Shown here one piece after another: positions 25,494 through 34,020 of a DNA stretch of 64,000 bases. The translations under genes were made by a program, and so were the position numbers. How positions within the stretch are numbered: the stretch's first letter is position 1; every line of letters begins with the position of its first letter. The notes under the pieces were generated by a model. The model ran no database searches. It saw only the letters and a list, made by a program, of their open reading frames with translations, and had not been told where the DNA came from. Location: positions 88,557 through 152,556 of the forward strand of contig NZ_VTQX01000007.1 of the NCBI RefSeq assembly GCF_008764295.1. Reading direction: 5' to 3'. This stretch comes from Bacillus methanolicus. GTDB lineage: Bacteria > Bacillota > Bacilli > Bacillales > Cytobacillaceae.

Positions 25494-25537
25494 TGTGATT
25501 TGGCTCACTTAATTATATGTAGAGGAAAGGTTATGCT
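25494..25537 (+). promoter_or_regulatory. Fnr/Crp-type operator and -10 element of hcp
   Basis: TGTGATTTGGCTCACT (25494-25509) fits TGTGA-N6-TCACA. A -10-like TTATGC/TATGCT (25531-25537) is centred about 32 bases downstream, placing the operator near -41.5, the class II activation position. The same geometry is seen at 42118-42228 and 47931-47973. Confidence 0.72.
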
Positions 25538-25573
25538 GATACCGTATTATTTAAGAGAGAGGGGAATTAAATA

Positions 25574-26863
25574 ATGTTTTGTTATCAATGTGAACAAACA
25601 CCTACAGGTGGATGTAAGGTTGTAGGTGTTTGTGGGAAAGATGAAACGATCGCTAGTTTGCAAGATACGATCGTATTTGGATTAAAAGGAATTGCTGCTT
25701 ACCGTACTCATGCCAATCAATTAGGGGCTACTGATTCATTTGTCGATACGACAACACATGAAGCCCTCTATATGACCTTAACGAACTCGAACTTTAATGT
25801 TCAAGAGCATATTGAAATGGCGATGAAAGTTGGTCAAGCTGCTGTCAGGATCATGGAGGTTTTGGATGAAGCGCATACGAAAAGATTAGGAATTCCAAAT
25901 CCCATCAGAGTGTCCCAAAATAAGGTGGAAGGAAAAGCGATTCTTGTAACGGGACATAATCTCTTTGCACTGGAAGAGTTGCTGAAGCAAACTGAAGGTA
26001 AGGGAATCAATATTTATACGCACTCTGAAATGCTCCCTGCACACGGTTACCCTGCATTGAAAAAATATTCCCATTTAAAAGGTAATTTAGGTAAGGCATG
26101 GTATGATCAAAGAAGATTATTTGAAAAATTCAATGGAGCGATTCTTGCGACGACAAATTGTGTCATGCCGATAAAAGGAAGCTATGCAGATAGAATGTTT
26201 TCATATGAAGTTGCCGGACTTGAAAATGTTCAAAAAATTGTCAATGATGATTTTACACCATTGATCGAGAGAGCATTGGAGCTTCCGGAGGCTTATATTG
26301 ACTCAGAGGAAACTTTATTAACGGGTTTTCATCATGAAACAGTGTTAGGACTTGCCCCTGAAGTCATAGCTGCGGTGAAGGAAGGGAAGATCAAACGGTT
26401 TTTTGTGATTGCTGGATGTGATGCACCAGGTCAGGGAGGCGAATATTACCGCGAATTGGCTACCTCCCTACCGCCAGAGACAGTTATCTTGACTACCTCT
26501 TGTGGAAAATTCCGTTTCAATGATGTGGATTACGGAACAGTACCAGGGACAGATATTCCACGGTACATAGATCTTGGTCAATGTAATAACTCTGGCTCAA
26601 CTGTTAAAATTGCAAAAGCTCTAGCAGATGCATTTGAATGTGAAATTAATGAGTTGCCAGTTAGTATTGTTCTTTCATGGTTTGAACAAAAAGCTGTTGC
26701 AATTCTGCTTGGTTTATTTAGTCTTGGCATTCAGGATATTCGCATCGGGCCGAAACCGCCAGAATTTATTTCAGAGGGAGTAATGAATGTTCTACAAGAA
26801 ACCTTTAATTTGAAATTAATTGGAACAGCTCAGGAAGACATGGCAGAAATGCTTGCTAAATAA
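25574..26863 (+). CDS. hcp: Hybrid cluster protein (hydroxylamine reductase / NO reductase), short class
   Basis: Hcp carries a [4Fe-4S] cluster and a hybrid 4Fe-2O-2S cluster. It reduces hydroxylamine in vitro and nitric oxide in vivo (established for E. coli). The N-terminal cluster ligands are Cys3, Cys6, Cys14 and Cys20 (C-x2-C-x7-C-x5-C), the [4Fe-4S] spacing. Hybrid-cluster segments include GCDAPGQGG, TTSCGKFRFN and GQCNNSGSTVKIA. At 429 residues it lacks the extra helical segment of the ~550-residue enterobacterial enzyme and fits the shorter class. It is monocistronic, with a Fnr-like operator upstream, a terminator downstream and a Crp/Fnr regulator convergent to it. Confidence 0.93.
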   Translation: MFCYQCEQTPTGGCKVVGVCGKDETIASLQDTIVFGLKGIAAYRTHANQLGATDSFVDTTTHEALYMTLTNSNFNVQEHIEMAMKVGQAAVRIMEVLDEAHTKRLGIPNPIRVSQNKVEGKAILVTGHNLFALEELLKQTEGKGINIYTHSEMLPAHGYPALKKYSHLKGNLGKAWYDQRRLFEKFNGAILATTNCVMPIKGSYADRMFSYEVAGLENVQKIVNDDFTPLIERALELPEAYIDSEETLLTGFHHETVLGLAPEVIAAVKEGKIKRFFVIAGCDAPGQGGEYYRELATSLPPETVILTTSCGKFRFNDVDYGTVPGTDIPRYIDLGQCNNSGSTVKIAKALADAFECEINELPVSIVLSWFEQKAVAILLGLFSLGIQDIRIGPKPPEFISEGVMNVLQETFNLKLIGTAQEDMAEMLAK

Positions 26864-26870
26864 GATAAAT

Positions 26871-26911
26871 AAAAAACATCCGCTAGTTTGTTTTGCTGGC
26901 GGATGTTTTTT
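26871..26911 (+). terminator. Terminator of hcp
   Basis: AAAAAACATCCGC (26871-26883) with TAG pairs with CTGGCGGATGTTTTTT (26896-26911). It is A/T-flanked on both sides, so it can work for either strand. The gap 26912-27087 to the convergent regulator shows no gene. Confidence 0.88.
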
Positions 26912-27087
26912 ATGGAAGGAATTTATTTTTATTTTAGTTATGTCTTGTGTAGCGCTTTGGTACCTTGTGCCTGATTAGTCAATGAAAACTTCAATCGCAA
27001 TGGGTTTTCTCTATGACAGAAAGTCTTTTCATGACTTTACTTCATCCACAAAGCAGCCATTCGAGCTTTTTGAAGGTGTGCGTTTTT

Positions 27088-27780
27088 TTAGATGAGTTCA
27101 TCCATTAGGATGTCTGGATCTAAAAGTAAATTCCCTTTGTTATCAACTTCGATCTTGCCTTCTTTTTTCATTTTTGTTAATGTTCGGCTAACTGTTTCAC
27201 GCGTTGTTCCAATCATATTGGCTAAGTCACGATTTGTAAATTCTCCTTTTAGGAGAATGGAGCCGTTTTCTAATTCTTGTCCATGGTTTTTTCCTAGCCT
27301 TATAAGGAGTTTGACAATTTGTTCATAAGTGTTATTGATAATTTGCGATTCTAACCGCTCTTGTAATTCCACAATCTTTTCACCGAGAACTTTAAAGACT
27401 TTGATTGATAATTGGGGATTTTCAATTAAGACGTTCTCAAACTTTGATATTGGAACCACTACTAATACAGCATCGTCTATTGCCTCAGAAAAAGCAGGAT
27501 AGCCACCTTTTCTAAAGAAGCCAACATGGGGAAACATATCTCCTTTTTTTAAGAAAGCAACAATTTGTTCTTTACCTGTTACATCACTTTTGTAAATTTT
27601 TATTTTCCCTTCATAAATAAAATAAACATTTTCCAATGGATCGTCCTGCATGAAAACGAATGTTCCTTTTTTCCATTCCCTTGAAATTGAAATGTTAACA
27701 ATTTTTGTTAATTCTTCCTCGTTCAAGTCACGAAAAAGTGTAAACTTCGATAATATGTTTTTTATATCTTCATGTTTCAT
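27088..27780 (-). CDS. Crp/Fnr family transcriptional regulator without cysteines
   Basis: A 230-residue regulator with an N-terminal cyclic-nucleotide-binding-like beta barrel (residues about 15-120, FMQDDPLENVYFIYEGKIKIY), a dimer helix, and a C-terminal winged helix. The recognition segment RDLANMIGTTRETVSRTL is near residues 170-190. It contains no cysteine at all, so it cannot hold the [4Fe-4S] cluster of B. subtilis Fnr (C-terminal cysteines) or E. coli Fnr. Its place beside hcp recalls HcpR-type regulators. It has its own inverted-repeat operator candidate (27821-27838). Which signal it senses cannot be read from sequence. Confidence 0.85.
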   Translation of the reverse strand: MKHEDIKNILSKFTLFRDLNEEELTKIVNISISREWKKGTFVFMQDDPLENVYFIYEGKIKIYKSDVTGKEQIVAFLKKGDMFPHVGFFRKGGYPAFSEAIDDAVLVVVPISKFENVLIENPQLSIKVFKVLGEKIVELQERLESQIINNTYEQIVKLLIRLGKNHGQELENGSILLKGEFTNRDLANMIGTTRETVSRTLTKMKKEGKIEVDNKGNLLLDPDILMDELI

Positions 27781-27820
27781 ACTACACCTCTAATTGATTT
27801 CATCTACTTCCATTGTACAA

Positions 27821-27838
27821 GAAATAACCCGTTATTTC
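27821..27838 (-). promoter_or_regulatory. Inverted repeat over the promoter of the Crp/Fnr gene
   Basis: GAAATAAC-CC-GTTATTTC, perfect 8-bp arms. On the minus strand it lies directly upstream of a TACAAT -10-like element (27812-27817), in the -35/-10 spacer. Self-repression is a plausible reading. Confidence 0.55.
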
Positions 27839-27919
27839 TAAATTCTTTGCGGACGTTTTTTTACAATTTTGCTTCCATAAAAAATTGCCAATAAAAAATA
27901 GTAGAAAATTCTTTTTTTG

Positions 27920-27940
27920 CGAACGTTTATTCGCTAGAAT
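27920..27940 (+). promoter_or_regulatory. LexA/DinR-like box and -10 element upstream of mrfA
   Basis: CGAACGTTTATTCG (27920-27933) matches the Bacillus LexA consensus CGAAC-N4-GTTCG at all but one position. It is followed immediately by TAGAAT (27935-27940), so it would occlude RNA polymerase. Confidence 0.5.
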
Positions 27941-27978
27941 AAAAGGATAATACATGCTTTTAATTTGAGGTGAGGGCA

Positions 27979-30252
27979 ATGAAGGTTCGCAAAAATCTAC
28001 AGCATTTTTTAGAGGCTTTAAAGCTAGAAGACAGCTTTAAGGAAAATATCGTACATTGGCATACGATTGAGGAGAAGGAAGCAAAGACGGTTGAATTGCC
28101 TGTTCATATAGATGAAAATTTAAAGAATGCCTTACAAAAAAGAGGTATTCATGAGTTATATACACATCAACGTTCTGCCTTTGAAACTGTGCAGAAAGGA
28201 GAAAGTATTGTTGCTGTAACCCCAACTGCTTCTGGGAAAACCCTTTGTTATAACCTACCTGTCTTGCAAACTATTACAGAGAATCCGCAGGCGAGAGCAC
28301 TTTATATTTTCCCAACAAAGGCACTGGCTCAAGATCAAAAAAGCGAGATTAATGAGCTTATTGATGATGCAGAATTAACGATTAATAGTTATACATATGA
28401 TGGAGATACTCAAGGCTCAATACGAGAAAAAGTTCGGAAAGCAGGGCATATCGTGATTACAAATCCCGATATGCTTCACTCTGCTATTTTGCCTCATCAT
28501 ACAAAATGGGTGTCATTATTTGAGAATTTGAAGTATGTCATAATTGATGAGCTTCATATTTATCGTGGTGTTTTCGGCAGTCATGTAGCAAATGTGATTC
28601 GTAGATTAAAGAGAATTTGCCGTTTTTATGGAACTGATCCAATCTTTATTTGTACATCAGCGACGATCGCTAACCCATTGGAGCTAGCAGAAAATCTGAC
28701 GGGAAAGAACATGACGCTAATTGATAATAACGGGGCACCAAGTGGGAGAAAACATTTTCTTTTCTATAATCCACCGATTGTGAATAAGCCTTTAAATATT
28801 CGCAGGAGTGCTACTTTAGAGGTGCGGAAGCTGGCAGGGGAGCTGTTGAAGAATCGGATTCAAACCATTGTTTTTGCTCGCAGTCGGGTACGAGTTGAAA
28901 TTCTCCTTACGTATCTTCAGGAATTAGTCAAACACCAGCTTGGACCAAAAGCAATCCGTGGCTATCGAGGTGGTTATTTGCCCACTGAAAGGCGGACGAT
29001 TGAAAAAGGATTGCGCAATGGGGATATTTATGGGGTTGTAAGCACGAATGCTTTGGAGTTGGGGGTTGATATTGGGCAACTCCAAGTTTGTATCATGACT
29101 GGATACCCAGGATCGATAGCGAGCTCATGGCAGCAAGCAGGACGAGCAGGGAGAAGGCATAGCGAGTCATTAGTCATCATGGTAGCCAGCTCCAGTCCAT
29201 TAGACCAATATATCATTGAACACCCAGATTATTTTTTTACAAGAAGTCCTGAAACAGCGAGAATTAATCCAGATAATTTAATTATTCTTATCGATCATCT
29301 TAAATGTGCAGCATACGAGCTTCCTTTTAAAAAAGGTGAGCATTTTGGTGCGTTTGAAACAGAGGATGTTTTAGAATATTTAGTCGAAGAAAGAGTTCTT
29401 TATCAACGAGGTGATAAGTGGTATTGGATGAATGATTCATTTCCAGCTCATAATATTAGCCTTCGTTCTGCTTCACAGGAAAATATCGTCATTATAGACC
29501 AATCAAATATTGCCAATGTGAAAGTAATTGGTGAAATGGATCGATTTTCAGCCATGACGCTTTTACATGAAGAAGCAATCTACTTACATCAAGGAATTCA
29601 GTACCAAGTGGAAAAGCTTGACTGGGAAGAAAAGAAGGCTTTTGTTAGGGAAGTGGATGTCGATTACTTTACAGATGCCAATCTTGCTGTTGAATTGAAA
29701 GTGCTCGAAATGGATAAAAGTCGTTTGCTTCATGATACAGAAGTGGCCTACGGCGACGTAAGTATATTAGCGAAAGCGACGATTTTTAAAAAGATTAAAT
29801 TTGACAGCCATGAAAATATCGGTTCTGGACCGATTTCGCTTCCAGAGGAGGAACTGCATACAAGCTCTGCATGGATTTCGTTTAAGGAAGGACTGGAAAT
29901 GTCTGAATCAAGAATGGAACAAGGCTTGCTCGGTGCAGCCCATGCTTTGCGCTATATCGCTCCGATTTTTGTCATGTGTGATTCAGGGGATATTCATGTT
30001 GTACCGCAGGTGAAAGCAGTCCATAATGAAAAACCGACGATTTTCTTTTATGACCGCTATCCAGGGGGAATTGGATTAAGTGAGAAAATTTATGACGGTA
30101 TGGAAAATGTTCTTAAGGAAGCAAAGGGGATGATTGCCCGTTGTCAATGTGAGAACGGCTGCCCTTCTTGTATCGGTACTGACACAACGAGTCGTGATGC
30201 GAAGCGCGATGCTTTGCAGATTTTCGAGCAATTCTTAAAGCAAACGAGTTAA
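27979..30252 (+). CDS. mrfA: DEAD/DEAH-like DNA repair helicase MrfA (YprA)
   Basis: MrfA is a superfamily 2 helicase that in B. subtilis acts with the nuclease MrfB to repair mitomycin C adducts. The ATG at 27979 follows GAGGTGAGG; GTG 27970 is an in-frame alternative. The 757-residue protein has Walker A TPTASGKT near residue 82, the DEAH variant DELH near residue 190, and STNALELGVDIG and GRAGR motifs in the second RecA lobe. The C-terminal MrfA zinc-type cysteine set CQCENGCPSC lies near residue 722. It is coupled to mrfB 17 bases downstream. A LexA-like box lies in its promoter. Confidence 0.93.
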   Translation: MKVRKNLQHFLEALKLEDSFKENIVHWHTIEEKEAKTVELPVHIDENLKNALQKRGIHELYTHQRSAFETVQKGESIVAVTPTASGKTLCYNLPVLQTITENPQARALYIFPTKALAQDQKSEINELIDDAELTINSYTYDGDTQGSIREKVRKAGHIVITNPDMLHSAILPHHTKWVSLFENLKYVIIDELHIYRGVFGSHVANVIRRLKRICRFYGTDPIFICTSATIANPLELAENLTGKNMTLIDNNGAPSGRKHFLFYNPPIVNKPLNIRRSATLEVRKLAGELLKNRIQTIVFARSRVRVEILLTYLQELVKHQLGPKAIRGYRGGYLPTERRTIEKGLRNGDIYGVVSTNALELGVDIGQLQVCIMTGYPGSIASSWQQAGRAGRRHSESLVIMVASSSPLDQYIIEHPDYFFTRSPETARINPDNLIILIDHLKCAAYELPFKKGEHFGAFETEDVLEYLVEERVLYQRGDKWYWMNDSFPAHNISLRSASQENIVIIDQSNIANVKVIGEMDRFSAMTLLHEEAIYLHQGIQYQVEKLDWEEKKAFVREVDVDYFTDANLAVELKVLEMDKSRLLHDTEVAYGDVSILAKATIFKKIKFDSHENIGSGPISLPEEELHTSSAWISFKEGLEMSESRMEQGLLGAAHALRYIAPIFVMCDSGDIHVVPQVKAVHNEKPTIFFYDRYPGGIGLSEKIYDGMENVLKEAKGMIARCQCENGCPSCIGTDTTSRDAKRDALQIFEQFLKQTS

Positions 30253-30269
30253 TTAAGGAAGTGTGAATA

Positions 30270-31544
30270 TTGTCATTTCGAAACAAATTAAACCGCTTAA
30301 AGCCGCATATTCGAAGTGAAAAAATGGAAGAGTCCAAATCGCCTCAAGCAACGAGAGAGCTTGAGGGAACAGTCCCGGTTCAAGAGCAATGGGAGCAACA
30401 TTTTGTCAAACCATATTATTATGATGGTGATTTTTGCTTGATCCGAGAAAGGGAATTCCCATTAGAGCAAAAGTATGGAAAATATACCTTTGCTCAATTT
30501 GTCGATGCGATTCAAGCTTGGAATACGAGCACCGTTCAACACCCATTATCTGCAAAAGGATATAGCCATGAACAATTATTTTTTTTCGATACGGAAACAA
30601 CTGGACTTGGTGGAGGAACAGGGAATACGATTTTCTTATTAGGATATGCCTCAGTAAAAAAAGATAAAGTTGTGCTACGCCAGCATTTCCTTCCTCATCC
30701 AGCAGCAGAGGTACCTCTATATCAAAGTTTCTTAGAAAGGATTGATTATCGAACACTTGTGACCTACAACGGCAAAGCTTTTGATTGGCCTCAGGTGAAA
30801 ACGAGGCACACGCTGATAAGAGAACTTGTTCCTAAGCTACCAGCTTTCGGTCATTTTGATCTTTTTCATGCGGCTAGGCGCTTATGGAAGCATAAGCTTG
30901 ATAGACTTAAGCTTTCGATCGTTGAAAAGGAAATATTAGGGATTGAACGACAAGAAGATGTACCGGGCTATCTTGCACCGATGATTTACTTTGACTTTGT
31001 TGAAACACAAAAACCAGAAGGGATGCTTGGAATACTACAGCATAATGAGATGGATATATTATCCCTTATTACCCTATATACTCATATTAGTTTTCAGCTT
31101 TTAAATATCGATCAATCAAGGACGATTTCGGAGGGCTATGAAGTAGGTAGGTGGTATGCCTCATTAGGAGAAAGGGCAGGTGCATTAGAAAATTTATCTC
31201 TTGTCGCGAAGGGGACAGAACAGAGCGCTTTAAAAGCTAAGCTAGCTCTCTCGTATGAGTTAAAAAAACAAAAAGAATGGGAAAAAGCCGTTCAGTTATG
31301 GAAAGAGCTGGTGAATGCAAATCATAAAAATATCATCTTTGAGGTTTGCTTAGAACTTGCGAAATACTATGAGCACCATCAGAAAGAGTTAGAGTCAGCC
31401 CTGTACTATTCAGAAAAAGCTTTGCACATATTGCAGGAGAAAATGGCCCTTTGGAAAGGAAAAGATTCTGCAACGTTACAAGAAGTAGAAAAAAGAATAG
31501 CAAGAATTACGAGAAAACAGCAGGGTGCGAGAAAAAACCACTAA
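30270..31544 (+). CDS. mrfB: DEDDh exonuclease MrfB (YprB)
   Basis: A 424-residue partner of MrfA with a metal-dependent exonuclease domain (about residues 95-275). It has DTETTGLGGGTGN near residue 107, the second acidic motif in TYNGKAFDWPQ, and a third motif with histidine HNEMDILSL. The C-terminal part (about 310-420) has TPR-like helices. The start is TTG 30270 behind AAGGAAGTG. Helicase plus nuclease as adjacent genes agrees with the two-protein repair pathway known in B. subtilis. Confidence 0.9.
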   Translation: MSFRNKLNRLKPHIRSEKMEESKSPQATRELEGTVPVQEQWEQHFVKPYYYDGDFCLIREREFPLEQKYGKYTFAQFVDAIQAWNTSTVQHPLSAKGYSHEQLFFFDTETTGLGGGTGNTIFLLGYASVKKDKVVLRQHFLPHPAAEVPLYQSFLERIDYRTLVTYNGKAFDWPQVKTRHTLIRELVPKLPAFGHFDLFHAARRLWKHKLDRLKLSIVEKEILGIERQEDVPGYLAPMIYFDFVETQKPEGMLGILQHNEMDILSLITLYTHISFQLLNIDQSRTISEGYEVGRWYASLGERAGALENLSLVAKGTEQSALKAKLALSYELKKQKEWEKAVQLWKELVNANHKNIIFEVCLELAKYYEHHQKELESALYYSEKALHILQEKMALWKGKDSATLQEVEKRIARITRKQQGARKNH

Positions 31545-31633
31545 TTCCCTAGTTGTCTAAGTCTTTATCCACCGTTAAAATAGGGAACGTATGTAAGAAT
31601 GTTCAAATGAAAAAATTGAAGTGAGTGAAGAAA

Positions 31634-31729
31634 TTGCAAAAAGTGATTCTATTATTGTTTTTTGTTATTATTTGTTTAACGGCGATTATTTTTTCCAACA
31701 TAAAGACTTACGCTTTTTTTATCGTCTAA
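31634..31729 (+). CDS. Possible 31-residue membrane peptide
   Basis: A short frame starting at TTG 31634 encodes MQKVILLLFFVIICLT then AIIFSNIKTYAFFIV, a single strongly hydrophobic helix with a basic residue at its N-end. A weak GTGAGTGAAG ribosome-like site precedes it, and a terminator follows about 100 bases later (31828). It is not recognised as any known family. It may be an unannotated small membrane protein or chance hydrophobic sequence. Confidence 0.35.
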   Translation: MQKVILLLFFVIICLTAIIFSNIKTYAFFIV

Positions 31730-31827
31730 GCGCTTCTGAAAATGGATATAAAGTCGTCGTAACGCATATCTGCTAATGGGATTAAAGTAGAAGAATGAAA
31801 AGTGATAGAAACATTTGATTAAGATAA

Positions 31828-31853
31828 GGGACCAGACGTACTGGTGCCTTTTT
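31828..31853 (+). terminator. Terminator downstream of mrfAB
   Basis: GGGACCAG / CTGGTGCC stem with a short ACGTA loop followed by five Ts. It separates mrfAB and the small peptide frame from ypsA. Confidence 0.75.
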
Positions 31854-31875
31854 ACATAAGGAGCTTGCTAATCAT

Positions 31876-32439
31876 TTGAGTAAAGTAGCAGTCATTTCAG
31901 GATATAAACCACACGAGCTTGGATTATTTAGTCATAATGATCCGGCTGTTGAATACATTAAATTAGCGATAAAAAAACAATTGCTTTTCCGTTTAGATGA
32001 AGGATTAGAATGGGTCATTATTAGCGGTCAATTAGGCGCTGAGCTTTGGGGAGCAGAAGTCGTATTAGACTTGCAACTTGAAGGATATCAAGATTTAAAG
32101 CTTGCGGTTATAACTCCGTTTTTGAATCAAGAAGAAAACTGGAAGGATGAGAACAAGGAACGGTATGAATCAATCTTGATGCAAGCTGATTATGTTGACT
32201 CTATTACAAAGAAACGATACGAGAATCCTTGGCAATTTCGTCTGAAAAACCAGTTTTTAGTTGAGAAGAGTGATGCATTAATCCTTTTATACGATTTTGA
32301 CAAAGAAGGCAGCCCTAAATTCTTGTACGAAACAGCACGTAAATATCAAGAAAATCACTCATATCAAATTTACTTAATTGATTTTTACGATTTACAGTCA
32401 GTCGTTGAAGAAGAACAAATGAAGAGTACCGATTTTTAA
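31876..32439 (+). CDS. ypsA: SLOG-superfamily protein YpsA (DUF1273)
   Basis: A 187-residue cytoplasmic protein with the Rossmann-like SLOG fold pattern: a glycine motif ([13 protein letters not shown] near residue 5), [18 protein letters not shown] near residue 49 and [18 protein letters not shown] near residue 133. From memory, YpsA over-production blocks cell division in B. subtilis and its gene sits next to gpsB, as here. It starts at TTG 31876; AAGGAG is rather far upstream (about 12 bases), so translation may be weak. Confidence 0.87.
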   Translation: MSKVAVISGYKPHELGLFSHNDPAVEYIKLAIKKQLLFRLDEGLEWVIISGQLGAELWGAEVVLDLQLEGYQDLKLAVITPFLNQEENWKDENKERYESILMQADYVDSITKKRYENPWQFRLKNQFLVEKSDALILLYDFDKEGSPKFLYETARKYQENHSYQIYLIDFYDLQSVVEEEQMKSTDF

Positions 32440-32659
32440 AAAGTAGCACCGGCAAGCTTTCGTGAATGGATAACGGATTTTGAATTAATACGAGCATTTA
32501 ATTATGCGTGTGGTCTAAATGGGAGTGAAATTTATAATAGTAAATTCAGCCTCTTTAATAAATTTTCTATAGAAAATGTCACTTCCCCAAAAGAAAAATT
32601 GACAAAGTTGCATATTTTTGAAAAAATAATGATAACGATTGGCGTTTAGAGGTGAATAT

Positions 32660-32971
32660 ATGCTTTCAGATAAAATCAAATTAACGGCTAAAGATATTTT
32701 GGAAAAAGAGTTTAAAACAGCCATGAGAGGCTATAAACCAGAGGATGTAGATAAATTTCTTGATATTATAATCAAGGACTATGAAACAATGCAAGCAGAA
32801 ATAGAAGAGCTTCAACAAGAGAATATTAGGCTAAAAAGATTGGCTGAAGAATCGAATAAGCGTCCTGCTCCAGCACCAGCTCCGCAAACAAGTGGAACGA
32901 CAAACTTCGATATCTTAAAAAGACTATCAAATCTTGAAAAGCATGTGTTTGGAAGCAAGCTATACGATTGA
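32660..32971 (+). CDS. gpsB: Cell division / elongation adaptor GpsB
   Basis: GpsB is a DivIVA-like coiled-coil adaptor. It shuttles PBP1 (PonA, also in this window) between septum and side wall. The ATG at 32660 follows AGAGGTG and gives 103 residues. The conserved N-terminal membrane/PBP-binding domain reads [18 protein letters not shown] (residues 18-35), a coiled coil spans about 36-65, then a Pro/Ala linker (RPAPAPAPQ) and the C-terminal trimer segment [26 protein letters not shown] at 32599 may be its -35. The gap 32440-32659 holds no other gene. Confidence 0.95.
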   Translation: MLSDKIKLTAKDILEKEFKTAMRGYKPEDVDKFLDIIIKDYETMQAEIEELQQENIRLKRLAEESNKRPAPAPAPQTSGTTNFDILKRLSNLEKHVFGSKLYD

Positions 32972-33000
32972 TTGAGGATGGGAACATCTAATTATTTCCA

Positions 33001-33029
33001 TTGCTATTCTTTTCATTCTTACATATAAT
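33001..33029 (+). promoter_or_regulatory. SigA-type promoter of rnpB
   Basis: TTGCTA (33001-33006), 17-base spacer, TATAAT (33024-33029). Transcription would begin about 33036, matching the 5' end of RNase P RNA. Confidence 0.8.
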
Positions 33030-33042
33030 AATGCTTGTAGTT

Positions 33043-33472
33043 TTTTAATAACGTTCGGGTAATCGCTGCAATAAGCTTATTGGCAAATTGTAGAGGAAAG
33101 TCCATGCTCGCACAGGCTGAGATGTCTGTAGTGTTCGTGCCTAGCGAAACGATAAGCTAGGGCATTAAGGAAGAGGCTGTGCTTCTTCCTTTTTGACGGC
33201 AGGGAAAATACCTAAGTCTTAAGGATATGGTATGATTACCTTTAAAGTGCCACAGTGACGGAGCCTGCTTAGAAATGAGTAGGGTGGAACGAGGTAAACC
33301 CCACGAGCGAGAAACCCAAATTATGGTAGGGGCACCTTCTTTAAGGAAATGAACGAGAAAGAAGGACAGGTTAAATATAACCTGTAGATAGATGATTACC
33401 ACCGGAGTACAAGACGAAGGTCGTTTGCAGTACGAAGGAACAAAACATGGCTTACAGAGCGTTATTAAGGAC
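33043..33472 (+). ncRNA. rnpB: RNase P RNA, Bacillus type B
   Basis: This is the catalytic RNA that removes 5' leaders from pre-tRNA. Diagnostic conserved stretches are ACGTTCGGGTAATCGCTGC at the 5' end, GAGGAAAGTCCATGCTCGCAC, GTGCCACAGTGACG, GGTAAACCCC-CGAGCGAGAAACC, and ACAAAACATGGCTTACAGAGCG at the 3' end. The outer helix P1 pairs TTAATAACG (from 33045) with CGTTATTAA (33460-33468). The layout follows the type B fold. Boundaries are estimated from P1 and B. subtilis rnpB. Any open frame on the opposite strand here is a shadow. Confidence 0.97.
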
Positions 33473-33508
33473 CTTATCATTATTAGTAAGTGAAAGAAAG
33501 ATAGTTAG

Positions 33509-33539
33509 GAAAAGCTCTCCGTAGAGGAGGGCTTTTCTT
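33509..33539 (+). terminator. Terminator of rnpB
   Basis: GAAAAGCTCTCC (33509-33520) pairs with GGAGGGCTTTTC (33526-33537) with one G-U pair and a 5-base loop. Confidence 0.82.
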
Positions 33540-33657
33540 GCAGTTTAGGAAATGCTGAGTTCATTGTCGATAGTCTTTTCATGGGCGTATCCAATTTTGT
33601 GCAAGCTAACAAATTTTACGTTTAGTAAAATTTGCTTTTGGGTCTTATAACTACCAT

Positions 33658-33714
33658 ATCAAAAGAACAGGCCCTTCATAGTTTTTACGGCGATGAGCAC
33701 GAAGGGAATGCTTT
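33658..33714 (+). repeat. Decayed copy of the Bacillaceae repeat seen intact at 44291
   Basis: ATATCAAAAGAACAGGCCCTT...TACGG-GA-GAGCACGAAGGG aligns with ATATCAAAGATCAGGTCCTTT...TACGGTGACGAGCAAGGGG at about 44384-44438, roughly 70% identity by eye. No coding sequence is seen in 33540-33790. Confidence 0.5.
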
Positions 33715-33790
33715 ACTTCATCCGCTCAGAAATAATTTGAACTTTAATGGTTTCGAAGGTGTCACGTGCTTTTTGTAAATAAATATCGTT

Positions 33791-33853
33791 GATTAAACCA
33801 TTTTTGGCTCATATCGTGTGCAACGTTGGTCCTACACGAAATGAGCCAAAAAT
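33791..33853 (+). repeat. Dispersed repeat, copy D, a full palindrome
   Basis: Left arm 33800-33819 and right arm 33834-33853 are complementary over 20 positions with one mismatch, with a 14-base loop. The left arm and loop align without gaps to copies at 21981 and 60451 (ATTTTTGGC.CAT.TCGTGTG.AAC.TTGGT). It lies about 170 bases upstream of the GGDEF/EAL gene. Confidence 0.7.
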
Positions 33854-34020
33854 TAACGCTAACATTAATAAAGAGTTGTTCTTAAGAAAAATTTATCTAT
33901 TTTCTCCATACTTGTTTTTTAACATAAATGACATACATATGGTTTTTATCCATTGCCTTCTTATGATTTAATAAAATAGTGTAACTATGGAAATGTCGAC
34001 TGACAATGGAGGTATTTTAA

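Noticed and set aside
33157..33480. Minus-strand frame of 107 codons
   Set aside because: It lies wholly within rnpB, whose RNA sequence signatures are clear.
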